Shown: in pieces, positions 1 to 5,773 of the stretch | Layout: every line of letters starts with the position of its first letter | Numbering within the stretch: position 1 is the stretch's first letter | Source of the DNA: CAYXVF01 sp964468125 | GTDB lineage: Bacteria; Myxococcota; XYA12-FULL-58-9; CAYXVF01 | Direction of reading: 5' to 3' | Assembly (NCBI GenBank): GCA_964468125.1 | Contig: CAYXVF010000184.1 | Location: 1 to 6,425 of the forward strand | Length of the DNA stretch: 6,425 nt | Program-made: the position numbers and the translations under genes | Notes under the pieces: generated by a model | The model's database searches: none | Told to the model about the DNA's origin: nothing | Seen by the model: only the letters and a program-made list of their open reading frames with translations

Positions 1-2
1 AC

Positions 3-1091
3 AGCAACGAGAACAGCAACGACGATGACGCGAGTGCGTCGATCTGCAGCCCGGATGAGCCGCTCATGTTGAACGAAACGCCACCGCTACCCGGTGACGA
101 GTGTGCCAGCCCTCCGAATCTCGCCTCGACGGCGATCGAGGCAAACTTGGCGGTCGGGCAACAGCAGGCTGCCGCGACGGCTGCGGAGTTGCTCAATCCG
201 AATACGATGACGGTCGTCACCTGCGGCACCGCGGGCCCCATACCGTCCGACCGGGCTCAGGCTTGCACCGCCGTTTTTGCCGGCGGAAAATTTCTGCTCT
301 TCGACGCGGGCGACGGGGCGCAGCCGGCGATGGAAGAGTTGGACTTTCCCGTGACCGAGATCGACGCGGTCTTCCTCACCCACTTCCACTCAGACCACAT
401 CGCGGATTTGGGAGAGGTGATCAGTCGGAGCTGGATTTTGGGCAGAGAGGAGACCGTTCCAGTTTACGGGGGCCCGACGGTGGAGCGCGTCGTCGACGGC
501 TTTAACCTCATCTACACGCCGGACGAAGCGTATCGAATCGCGCATCATGGTGAAGCGGTCCTGCCCGCCAACACACTATTCGCCGAGGGTCGCAGAATCG
601 ATAACGCGGACGTTCAGGGAACAGTGGTCTATGACGAAGATGGTGTAGTCGTCCTAGCCTATGCGGTCGATCACTCGCCAATCGCCCCGGCGTTGGGGTA
701 CCGCGTTCAGTTCGGTGGTCGCAGCGTAGGGATCAGCGGCGACACGATCGAGACGGCGGGGCTGCGCGCGCTCGCCGATGGGGTGGATGTGCTCGTTGGC
801 GAGGTCATGGATAAGACCTTCGCGCTCGACACCGCATGTGCGTACGAACGTCTCGGGAACACTCGCCTCGCCGCGATTTTCCGAGACGTCCGAACGTACC
901 ACATCGGCATCGACGAGCTTGCGCAGGTGAGCGAAGACGCCGGTCTTGGGACACTCATGTTGACGCACATGGTACCAAGTCCAAATGGGCAACAAGGTCA
1001 GGCTATTTTCAGCACGCCCATCGGAGCGATCTTCACCGGCTCGGTGATCGTCTCTGAGGATGGGACGCGTGTGTCCCTGGACGTCAACTGA
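3..1091 (+). CDS. Secreted MBL-fold metallohydrolase (RNase Z / AtsA arylsulfatase-like), 5' end missing
   Basis: This is a metallo-beta-lactamase-fold hydrolase of the RNase Z / AtsA-arylsulfatase group (COG1234 type). Numbering from the ATG at 66, the two-metal site is visible: H106-x-H108-x-D110-H111 in LTHFHSDHIADLGE, H203 in VDHSPIAPALGY, D226 in SGDT and H301 in LTHM. All metal ligands are therefore present and the catalytic domain looks whole. The ATG at 66 is probably not the real start. The same frame is open leftwards to position 3 and encodes an Asn/Asp/Ser-rich stretch (SNENSNDDDASASICSPDEP), the kind of linker found behind a lipoprotein signal peptide, so the gene should begin left of the window. 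An exported location makes tRNA processing unlikely; a phosphodiester, sulfate ester or lactone substrate is more likely, but it cannot be read from sequence. Family assignment is firm, substrate unknown. Confidence 0.88.
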   Translation, partial: SNENSNDDDASASICSPDEPLMLNETPPLPGDECASPPNLASTAIEANLAVGQQQAAATAAELLNPNTMTVVTCGTAGPIPSDRAQACTAVFAGGKFLLFDAGDGAQPAMEELDFPVTEIDAVFLTHFHSDHIADLGEVISRSWILGREETVPVYGGPTVERVVDGFNLIYTPDEAYRIAHHGEAVLPANTLFAEGRRIDNADVQGTVVYDEDGVVVLAYAVDHSPIAPALGYRVQFGGRSVGISGDTIETAGLRALADGVDVLVGEVMDKTFALDTACAYERLGNTRLAAIFRDVRTYHIGIDELAQVSEDAGLGTLMLTHMVPSPNGQQGQAIFSTPIGAIFTGSVIVSEDGTRVSLDVN

Positions 1092-1092
1092 G

Positions 1093-1354
1093 TTTTACAG
1101 CGCCGCGCTGTCCGAGGCCGACCACAGACGCTTTGTCGTTCGCGCTTTTGGCCCGAGACGCAGCCATTCGATCTCGCTCCGAAGAGGGCACTTCCAAGGA
1201 GCTGAGCTTGGGTGTGCTCGCAGCTGGCGGTGCCAGCTACAGGGTCAGCGACCGGATCTCTGTCGGCTTGGAAATCGCCCATGCCTGGATTCCCTCCAGC
1301 GACATCTTCGAGCACGAGTTAACGGGAGCGCTCGCGAGCGGCTTCACTTTCTGA
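1093..1354 (+). pseudogene. C-terminal remnant of an outer-membrane beta-barrel protein
   Basis: No complete gene fits between 1091 and 1365, but one frame (mod 3 = 2) ends at the TGA 1352-1354 with alternating polar/hydrophobic strands: ELSLGVLAAGGASYRV, then ISVGLEIAHAWIPSSD, then HELTGALASGFTF. Closely spaced amphipathic strands ending in a C-terminal phenylalanine are typical of the last strands of an outer-membrane barrel, where the terminal F is part of the BAM signal. From about 1093 to 1145 the more protein-like reading is one frame away (EFYSAALSEADHRRFVV), so a frameshift near 1140-1150 is likely. There is no ATG start, signal peptide or Shine-Dalgarno. The only initiator in the final frame is a TTG at 1133. 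I read it as the tail of a lost gene directly abutting the MBL gene; a short expressed protein from TTG 1133 (73 residues) is the less likely alternative. Confidence 0.5.
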
Positions 1355-1364
1355 AAGAGATGCG

Positions 1365-2045
1365 TTGAACGGCATGAAGAGATCAATCGTCCTTCTCATG
1401 ATGCTCGCGAACGGATGCGCCCCAACGTTGTCGAGCACGACGGCCAAGCCCGGGATCGCCGTGGACGGTCAAGCACTCGAGTGGGAAGGTGTCGAGCTGA
1501 CACTCCTTGGCGAGAGTGGCCTTACGATGGCGCTACAGCACGATCAGCATCGGCTGTTCATCTATCTGGCCAGCGGGGAGTCGAGGGTCCTGGAGCACTT
1601 GTCAAAAACAGGACTCACGCTGTGGGTCGATGAGACACACGACGAAGCCAAGATGGCGGGTGTACGGTTCGAACCCGCGCTGAACTTGCTTGATACAGAG
1701 GCGGTGACGCGTGAACTTCATCTCGATCGTGTTGGACTGTGGCCCCCGTCGAAGGCGGTGCCGAACGCGCACCAAGGCGGGAAGAGCGGTCTTTGGGTGG
1801 CAGAGGTGGAGTTTCCCCTGGATGCATCAGGCGACGGAGACCTGCGCTTGGCAATTGAAGTCGTGAAACCCCCGAAGGTCCTACGACCAGGCAAGACCAC
1901 CGTGGTCGTCGCTCCAGCCCGCAGACCCGCGCTTGCGCCGAGAAAGGCGCTTCGCCAACCGGTGCCAATGGCATCGACAAAGAAAACGTCGAGTAAGCCG
2001 AAGACAGAAAGAACTTGGTTCGTGGTGAAACGCTTGGCGCGCTAG
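1365..2045 (+). CDS. Lipoprotein with CBM9-like / DOMON-type beta-sandwich domain
   Basis: This is a 226-residue exported protein from TTG 1365, or 223 residues from ATG 1374. A GAAAGAGA purine stretch ends at 1360. It spaces better for the TTG, but MKRSIVLLMMLANGC from the ATG is the more ordinary signal peptide. The likely lipidated Cys is residue 18 (TTG numbering); the lipobox ANGC is imperfect at -3. Residues about 31-101 match the pattern of CBM9-like domains: V33-D-G-x3-E-W40, a central D60-x3-L-F-I-Y67 strand, and G83-L-T-L-W87-V-D89. The C-terminal third (from about 165) is rich in Pro, Lys and Arg and probably disordered. Such domains sit on the cell surface in several phyla, usually without known ligands. 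The downstream gene follows on the same strand within about 40 bases and may be cotranscribed. Function unknown; exported domain protein is well supported. Confidence 0.8.
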   Translation: MNGMKRSIVLLMMLANGCAPTLSSTTAKPGIAVDGQALEWEGVELTLLGESGLTMALQHDQHRLFIYLASGESRVLEHLSKTGLTLWVDETHDEAKMAGVRFEPALNLLDTEAVTRELHLDRVGLWPPSKAVPNAHQGGKSGLWVAEVEFPLDASGDGDLRLAIEVVKPPKVLRPGKTTVVVAPARRPALAPRKALRQPVPMASTKKTSSKPKTERTWFVVKRLAR

Positions 2046-2084
2046 TGCCGGCCTCAGCGCTCGTCGGTGGGTTCTTGGGTGAAG

Positions 2085-2726
2085 ATGCAGCCGCGCGCCT
2101 CGCCATGGATCGGCGAAACGGAGTCGGTCGCTCCATTCGGTCTAAGGCAGCTCCAGCGTCTTCGAACGGATGCCCTCCGCACCAGGTGGCCCATCGCAGT
2201 CTTCATTCTTGCCGCCTGGGCCGGGAGCCCCCGCGGTTCCCGGCAGGAGCTCGTTTGCGTCGATGGGCATCTGCCACTAAGGACCGGGGCGATGGGCTAC
2301 GATAGCTGCGGGCCCATCGGTCGGGATCTCCCAAACATACTGAAGCTTCGCCGGTATGTTCGGCGCACCCTGCACGTGCGCGATGAGCGAGGCGTGCCGG
2401 TGCCCGACGCTTTGGTTGTCGTACATCGGCGAGGATGGGACCAGGACCGTTCCGGGATACTCGATGGAGCGGTCAGCGACCGATCGGGTCGAGTCAACCT
2501 GTTCCTACCGGCGATCGACGACACCACTCATTCATCGGTCTGCACCGAGTATTGCGCTCTGGGAACCGAGTTTCAGGTTACGGTCACCGACCGTTCGGGT
2601 CGGCGGGGCGGTGCACTTTTAGACGCCGTGCAGCGCAACGACTTCGATCTGCAGGTCGCGCCGCTCACGGAGTTCGAGGCAGCCCCGCCCTGTCAGCAGG
2701 TACACGGGCCACGCGATTCGAGATGA
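2085..2726 (+). CDS. Exported protein with carboxypeptidase-regulatory-like / Ig-like domain
   Basis: The frame is open from GTG 2067; GTG 2079 and ATG 2085 are also possible starts and none has a strong Shine-Dalgarno. I chose the ATG (213 residues). A hydrophobic stretch at residues 35-47 (WPIAVFILAAWAG), preceded by Arg residues, could be a signal sequence or anchor, although the N-terminal part before it is unusually long and Arg-rich, so the annotated N-terminus is uncertain. Residues about 96-195 look like a beta-sandwich of the carboxypeptidase regulatory / peptidase-associated type: HVRDERGVPVPDALVVVH, then VSDRSGRVNLFLP, FQVTVTDRSGR and NDFDLQV. The GxPVPxAxV turn followed by DxxGxVxL is the usual signature. 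Cys pairs (VCVDG...DSCG; VCTEYC) suggest disulfides outside the cytoplasm. It lies 40 bases after the CBM9-like lipoprotein. The function is not known; it may bind a ligand or act as a structural module. Confidence 0.62.
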   Translation: MQPRASPWIGETESVAPFGLRQLQRLRTDALRTRWPIAVFILAAWAGSPRGSRQELVCVDGHLPLRTGAMGYDSCGPIGRDLPNILKLRRYVRRTLHVRDERGVPVPDALVVVHRRGWDQDRSGILDGAVSDRSGRVNLFLPAIDDTTHSSVCTEYCALGTEFQVTVTDRSGRRGGALLDAVQRNDFDLQVAPLTEFEAAPPCQQVHGPRDSR

Positions 2727-2796
2727 GCACGTGTTCGGCCGACCCTGCACTCGTCGGCTAACGCCCTACACCGAGGCGCGAGCAACGCTTGAAATA

Positions 2797-2820
2797 GTGA
2801 GCTTCCATCGGGAGGCTCGC
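2797..2820 (+). terminator. Possible terminator hairpin without U-tract
   Basis: GTGAGCTTCC and GGAGGCTCGC pair as a 10-bp stem (two G-U wobbles on the RNA) around an AUCG tetraloop, 70 bases after the stop of the preceding gene. No run of T follows, so if it ends transcription it does so as a hairpin-only terminator; it might instead be a chance structure. Only one orientation was considered likely because the only upstream gene is on the + strand. Confidence 0.35.
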
Positions 2821-2830
2821 CGGTCCGTGG

Positions 2831-2863
2831 CTGGAACCTGGAACCTGGAGCCGTTGCTGGAGC
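2831..2863. repeat. Short CTGGAAC/CTGGAGC heptamer repeat
   Basis: CTGGAAC occurs twice in tandem, followed at once by the variant CTGGAGC, and CTGGAGC recurs after five bases (2857-2863). It lies in non-coding DNA. This is probably slippage-derived; no function is suggested. Confidence 0.6.
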
Positions 2864-3058
2864 CATTCTTTTGAAACCGGAGGTCGCGCGAAGCCTTTAG
2901 CCGGCCCCATGTTTCGCTACATTCCTCAACGGTTCTCACCTTGTCGGGTACGACGCCACAAGCTTCACTGAAATGGTGGTCTGGAGCGAATCGGTCTCAG
3001 CTCAAACTGAACACGGCCGAGTGATGCCTCCGAGGTCGCATTTCTACTCGTCCCCTGT

Positions 3059-3063
3059 GGAGG
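3059..3063 (+). promoter_or_regulatory. Strong Shine-Dalgarno for the lipoprotein hydrolase
   Basis: GGAGG lies four bases before ATG 3068, which fixes that codon as the start even though it makes the region before the hydrophobic core about 20 residues long. Confidence 0.75.
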
Positions 3064-3067
3064 TACC

Positions 3068-4120
3068 ATGAGACACATTCACGAATCGACATGCGCGCTA
3101 TCGCCTCCCGCGTTTGCACGCCCCTTCCGGATCTTCGGTAGTTTGCTTCTAGTTGGCGCTTACACGATCGGCTGCGACGGAGACTCCGTCGCAGGAACCA
3201 CGCAAGAGGAGCCAGAAGTAGTCGATTCCGATCAGGGAGGGGGGGATGACGCAGGAGATGCTCCTACCGACGAAGCCGGCGAAGACGGTGCTTCGCAAGA
3301 CGGTCCACATTCGGGGGATGCACCGAATGCGGTTTGGAATCCGGTGAGCTGCCAAGTCGATGACGACGGGTCGTCGCGGGAGTCTGGTGGCTTGGAAGTT
3401 CGCTCCCTGGTTCTCGTACCCGACTCGAGTACCGACGCAAACGACGGCACGACCGTCTACTATCCGGCTCTTCTCGAAACAGATAGCTCATGCACATTTA
3501 GTGTGATCGGTTGGGGGAACGGGACGACTGGGTTCGGTGGAGCCGATTATCCTGCGTACTTCAATCATCTCGCGAGCTATGGGTTCGTCGTCGCCGTGGC
3601 GCATACCAATCTCACTATGGCCGACAGCCAACCGATTCTGGCCTCGATCGAGCTTGTCATGGCCGCAGCTGAAGACCCCGAGAGCACATTCTTTGAAAAG
3701 CTCGACACAGCGTTTGGGCTGATGGGGAAATCTCAGGGAGCAATTGCTGCCGGCCGTGAGCTGGCTGAGCTCGACGCTGTCGCTGGGGTGTTGATCGCTT
3801 CGGGGTCCCCGCGGAGCTCGCCGTTGACGAAGCCTGGGCTCTTTATCACCGGCGACTCCGATTTCGCTCAGCCATTTGTCGTCTCTTCGTACAACGCTGC
3901 CACGGGACCGGCCGTCCTGGCTCAGGCAGCCCAAGAAGACAATCCCGGAGATGACCCGTCGGCAGGCCACCAAGAACTCAATGAGCGCGAGGGTGCGGTG
4001 GAGCTTTCGACGTCGTTTATGCGGTGTCATCTACAATCGAATGACAACGCTTGTGACTACGTGAATTGCGCTCAGTGTCAGGTCGAGCCCTGGAGTCTTT
4101 TCGAGACCAACGGCTTATAA
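3068..4120 (+). CDS. Lipoprotein alpha/beta-hydrolase (cutinase / polyester hydrolase / chlorophyllase-like)
   Basis: This is a 350-residue intact gene with a strong ribosome binding site. A long signal peptide ends in TIGC with the lipidated Cys at 36. Residues 37-90 form a very acidic Asp/Glu/Gly/Ala linker that holds the enzyme away from the membrane. The alpha/beta-hydrolase domain begins near 105 (VRSLVLVPDSS). G148-W-G-N-G-T153 fits the oxyanion-hole loop, and the nucleophile elbow is G220-K-S222-Q-G224. D265 in ITGDSDFAQP (D263 is the alternative) aligns with the catalytic Asp of cutinase-like enzymes, and H301 in AGHQEL completes the triad. Four Cys near the C-terminus (CHL, ACDYVNCAQC) suggest disulfides. 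The family hydrolyses esters, including lipids and polyesters; the substrate cannot be told. Lys before the nucleophile, where His or Trp is usual, is odd. The gene stands alone between a gene-free interval and mobile-element debris. Confidence 0.85.
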   Translation: MRHIHESTCALSPPAFARPFRIFGSLLLVGAYTIGCDGDSVAGTTQEEPEVVDSDQGGGDDAGDAPTDEAGEDGASQDGPHSGDAPNAVWNPVSCQVDDDGSSRESGGLEVRSLVLVPDSSTDANDGTTVYYPALLETDSSCTFSVIGWGNGTTGFGGADYPAYFNHLASYGFVVAVAHTNLTMADSQPILASIELVMAAAEDPESTFFEKLDTAFGLMGKSQGAIAAGRELAELDAVAGVLIASGSPRSSPLTKPGLFITGDSDFAQPFVVSSYNAATGPAVLAQAAQEDNPGDDPSAGHQELNEREGAVELSTSFMRCHLQSNDNACDYVNCAQCQVEPWSLFETNGL

Positions 4121-4245
4121 TCGTGGCAGACGACGCGTGGAGCACAGCGCGGGCCACTTTCGGTACGTGCTCGTCAGAGAAAAATCGAACATTTCTCCGC
4201 AACTTTGTCGCCGGGCGCTGGTAAGCGATCGCGAGAGGTGCCCCG

Positions 4246-4809
4246 ATGGGCAAACATAGACGGCATTTCATGAACTACTCAGCGAAGCTCGGTATAGTTT
4301 TGGCGGTGGTGTCTATCGCGGCCTGTGGCAGCGACTCGGACGAACCGACCCAAGAGGACTATGACGACGTTGCGACAGCGGTCGCACCGTTGATTGCCGG
4401 TAAAATGGGCGACACAGAATCGATGGGCGATGCCATCGAAGCCTCAATCGGTAATCTCCCGCCAGGCTTTACACGAAGCGGCGCGGGACGACTCTGGTCG
4501 AAGGATACCGCGCTCGACTCCCCACCGGGTGGGGATGAGATCGGTGAGGCGACGAGCGGGCCACCCACTGTCGATCTTGCGCATGACATCGATGAGTTAG
4601 TCGCGAACCGGCAGCCCCGTGTGCCTCGGGGAGAGCACGACCGCGTAGGCTCCAGCCAGTCGCCTCGCGGCGTCCGCGGAGCCCGCGAACAAATAATTCT
4701 CCCGGCCGATCGCCGGCTCTCGGATTTCGCGCTCGACTCTCCGTTGTCGATCTCAAAGCGCCTGTCCGTGAAGCAGCGCGCGATGAACTCTCGCTGGTTC
4801 TTGGCGTAG
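4246..4809 (+). pseudogene. Lipoprotein gene truncated by IS66 remnant; 3' half is read-through
   Basis: ATG 4246 has AGAGG at 4234-4238, seven bases upstream. The product starts with a good lipoprotein signal, hydrophobic GIVLAVVSIAAC with Cys27 and a canonical IAAC lipobox, then an acidic stretch and a helix-like segment (DDVATAVAPLIAG) ending in NLPPGFTRSGAGR at about residue 82. From about 4492 the frame continues to 4809, but that part is the antisense of a minus-strand IS66 transposase (4519 onward): it becomes Arg/Pro/Ser-rich and loses all structure. The real lipoprotein gene is therefore cut off at about 4491, having lost its remaining C-terminal part. The function of the original protein is not recognised. 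A chimeric 187-residue lipoprotein could still be made, since signal and start are intact. Confidence 0.7.
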
Positions 4810-4860
4810 CGAGCGGCGCTGCCCAACGGCCTCAAGCAACACCGAGTCGGGGGGCATCGC
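4519..4860 (-). pseudogene. IS66-family transposase, C-terminal remnant (frameshift and stop)
   Basis: On the minus strand the conserved end of an IS66 TnpC transposase can be read in pieces. One frame gives PLGSAARYAKNQREF, then FTDRRFEIDNGE (about 4830 down to 4737). There the frame jumps by one base (a G appears lost in GAG-GTC) and continues as VEREIREPAIGRENYLFAGS, then DAARRLAGAYAVVL, then TGLPVRD, a TAA stop (complement of 4597-4599), and LIDVMRKIDSGWPARRLTDL-IPTRW. IDN-x-VER-x-IR, GRxNYLFAGS and the final LxPxRW are hallmarks of the IS66 DDE domain end. The N-terminal zinc-finger half and most of the catalytic domain are absent from the window. It is dead, and differs in sequence from the plus-strand IS66 copy nearby, so the two came from separate elements. 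Confidence 0.85.
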
Positions 4861-4948
4861 GTATGAACCCGTATTTGGCCATTGATTGGTCTTTTCCAGT
4901 GCATCGCAGCTACGCCGAAACAGCAGTCATGAGTGGCTTCTGAGCGGA

Positions 4949-4982
4949 GAGCCGTATGCGCTGAGAGGTGCATGTACGGTTC
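4949..4982 (+). ncRNA. Group II intron domain V (orphan remnant)
   Basis: The 34 nucleotides fold exactly as group II intron domain V. A 9-bp lower stem begins GAGCCGTAT on the 5' side and ends GTACGGTTC on the 3' side. A 2-nt bulge (A4972, T4973) follows, then a 5-bp upper stem (GCGCT with GGTGC) capped by the GNRA tetraloop GAGA at 4963-4966. The AGC catalytic triad is at 4950-4952. Domain V is the catalytic core of these self-splicing ribozymes and the most conserved part. A start of the following linker (GGAGAGCAGAGG) is present, but domain VI with its branch-point adenosine gives way to IS66 sequence. No maturase/reverse transcriptase reading frame lies upstream. It is a fossil 3' end of an intron. 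The sequence match and fold are strong; splicing activity is not expected. Confidence 0.87.
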
Positions 4983-4987
4983 GGAGA

Positions 4988-5410
4988 GCAGAGGCCAAGC
5001 TCAGCCCCGAGCAACGACAAGCGCTTCGCCGCGAGAAGCGCCGTGCGCCGAGCCAAGCGCGCGAGTCACTCCCTGCTGAGGACGTCGCCCACTCACTCGA
5101 TGCGTGCCCGGAGTGCGGCGCCCACGACCTCGTCCCTATTTCCGAGAAGGTGAACGAAGAGTTCGAGTTCGTCCCCGCACATCGCCGAGAATGCGCTACG
5201 CATCGTTGCGCTCGGACGGAAGATTTTCCGTTCGCAGGCAACGAAGATGCCGGGAGAAACCTCGCCACCCTTCAAACGATCGTGGCGACGTGCAACGCCA
5301 ACCGCGTAAACCCCGAGGCCTACATAAAGGATATTCTCATCCGGGTGCAGAACACCCCGAGCTCGGAGATAGACTCGCTGCTGCCGCAAAACTGGAAGGA
5401 AGCGGTGTAA
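4988..5410 (+). pseudogene. IS66-family transposase with catalytic core deleted
   Basis: A frame opens at TTG 4886 and runs 174 codons, but its first 34 codons are intron-derived. From 4988 it reads as IS66 TnpC: a basic segment (LSPEQRQALRREKRR), then LPAEDVAHSLDA, a zinc-finger knuckle C74-P-E-C77, and EKVNEEFEFVPAH, which is the N-terminal zinc-binding domain. Next should come the DDE catalytic domain of some 250-300 residues. Instead the sequence jumps near 5180 to the transposase end. IAENALRIVALGRKIF is legible at 5181-5228 in the next frame, and after an apparent 1-base loss around 5223-5230 the original frame resumes as FAGNEDAGRNLATLQTI, VATCNANRVNPEAYIKD, ILIRVQNTPSSEIDSLLPQNW, then stop. 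Two of the DDE acidic residues are thus missing. It could be expressed only as a non-catalytic zinc-finger/C-terminal fusion. Family assignment is firm. Confidence 0.85.
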
Positions 5411-5453
5411 AATGCCGTTGATGAACGCAACACGCGAGACGCGATCGGCTGAT

Positions 5454-5466
5454 CGGATACGCTTGA
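5454..5466 (-). repeat. Possible right terminal inverted repeat of the IS66 remnant
   Basis: CGGATACGCTT sits 43 bases after the transposase stop. IS66 elements usually begin GTAAGCG and so end CGCTTAC; here the end reads CGCTTGA, two mismatches at the outermost bases. The place is right, but the left partner cannot be compared because the 5' part of the element is lost. Confidence 0.35.
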
Positions 5467-5523
5467 ACGTCAGAAATTCGATCGCTTTTTGGCGGAATCG
5501 GCACGTTGGATTTCGTCATCGTA

Positions 5524-5673
5524 GGCTGTGCTCGAAACCAAGCGATGCGCGTCCAGTCAGATGTTAGCCATGCTGCTCGCGCGAGAAGCGGTGGAGGGCG
5601 TTTTCCTCATCGCCCTTTCCTTCGCCTCTTGCTGCATCCGAGGGCGCCTCCGGTTGGTCGGCTGTGCTCGAAA
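5524..5673. repeat. 14-base direct repeat pair (5524-5537 and 5660-5673)
   Basis: GGCTGTGCTCGAAA is present twice, 136 bases apart, identical over 14 bases and diverging at both flanks. The two copies lie in different reading frames. It may be chance or a relic of local rearrangement beside the IS66 debris. Confidence 0.6.
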
Positions 5674-5765
5674 TTCCACTCTGTCCGTCGGGCCCCATCG
5701 GCTCGAATGGTGTCTGTGGCCTGGCGGGCGACGGTGGGTAGCCACAGCCGAGGCGGGCGACGGCC

Positions 5766-5773
5766 AAGAGGAG
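5766..5773 (+). promoter_or_regulatory. Shine-Dalgarno ahead of ATG 5781
   Basis: AAGAGGAG lies seven bases before ATG 5781, which opens a 24-codon frame (MYGGYDVRSSPARG...) ending at 5855. A second GGAGG (5787-5791) sits five bases before ATG 5797 of the longer frame. That GGAGG is also the two Gly codons of MYGGYD, so the first site may be the genuine one and the second a coincidence. Confidence 0.5.

Larger units (their letters stand above)
2727..3067 (+). other. Gene-free interval (341 bases)
   Basis: No reading frame in this stretch looks coding on either strand. It contains a GC-rich hairpin (2797-2820), a small heptamer repeat (2831-2863) and, at the right end, the ribosome binding site for the hydrolase gene. 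I looked for a sigma-70-like promoter ahead of 3068: TTGAAA at 2871-2876 and TACATT at 2918-2923 are too far apart to pair, and no convincing box set was found. Confidence 0.6.
4492..5466. mobile_element. Composite of IS66 and group II intron remnants
   Basis: This stretch holds, in order, a minus-strand IS66 transposase tail, about 85 bases of unassigned DNA, a group II intron domain V, and a plus-strand IS66 transposase with an internal deletion that reaches a possible right terminal repeat at 5454-5466. The left border is the point where the lipoprotein at 4246 loses its sense. No flanking target duplications were recognised. Nothing here can move by itself. Confidence 0.7.

Noticed and set aside
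1098..1110. CAGCGC-C-GCGCTG dyad seven bases after the MBL stop codon, as a terminator
   Set aside because: Only a 5-bp stem is possible with a 3-base loop and no T-run follows; too small to call.
1329..1340. Perfect 12-base palindrome CGCTCGCGAGCG near the end of the barrel remnant
   Set aside because: It falls in codons for ALASG of the barrel and is compatible with chance in GC-rich DNA.
4129..4175. GACGA...TCGTC and GAGCAC...GTGCTC pairings downstream of the hydrolase, as a terminator
   Set aside because: The stems are 5-6 bp with loops over 20 bases, compete with each other, and no U-tract follows.
4359..4973. 204-codon minus-strand frame as an intact gene
   Set aside because: Only its middle (about 4737-4830) is transposase; beyond that it is the shifted frame of the IS66 remnant and the antisense of the lipoprotein and intron.
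5412..5567. 51-codon frame starting ATG 5412 just after the IS66 stop
   Set aside because: The translation is Arg/Asn-rich without structure, has no Shine-Dalgarno, and spans the likely IS66 right end.
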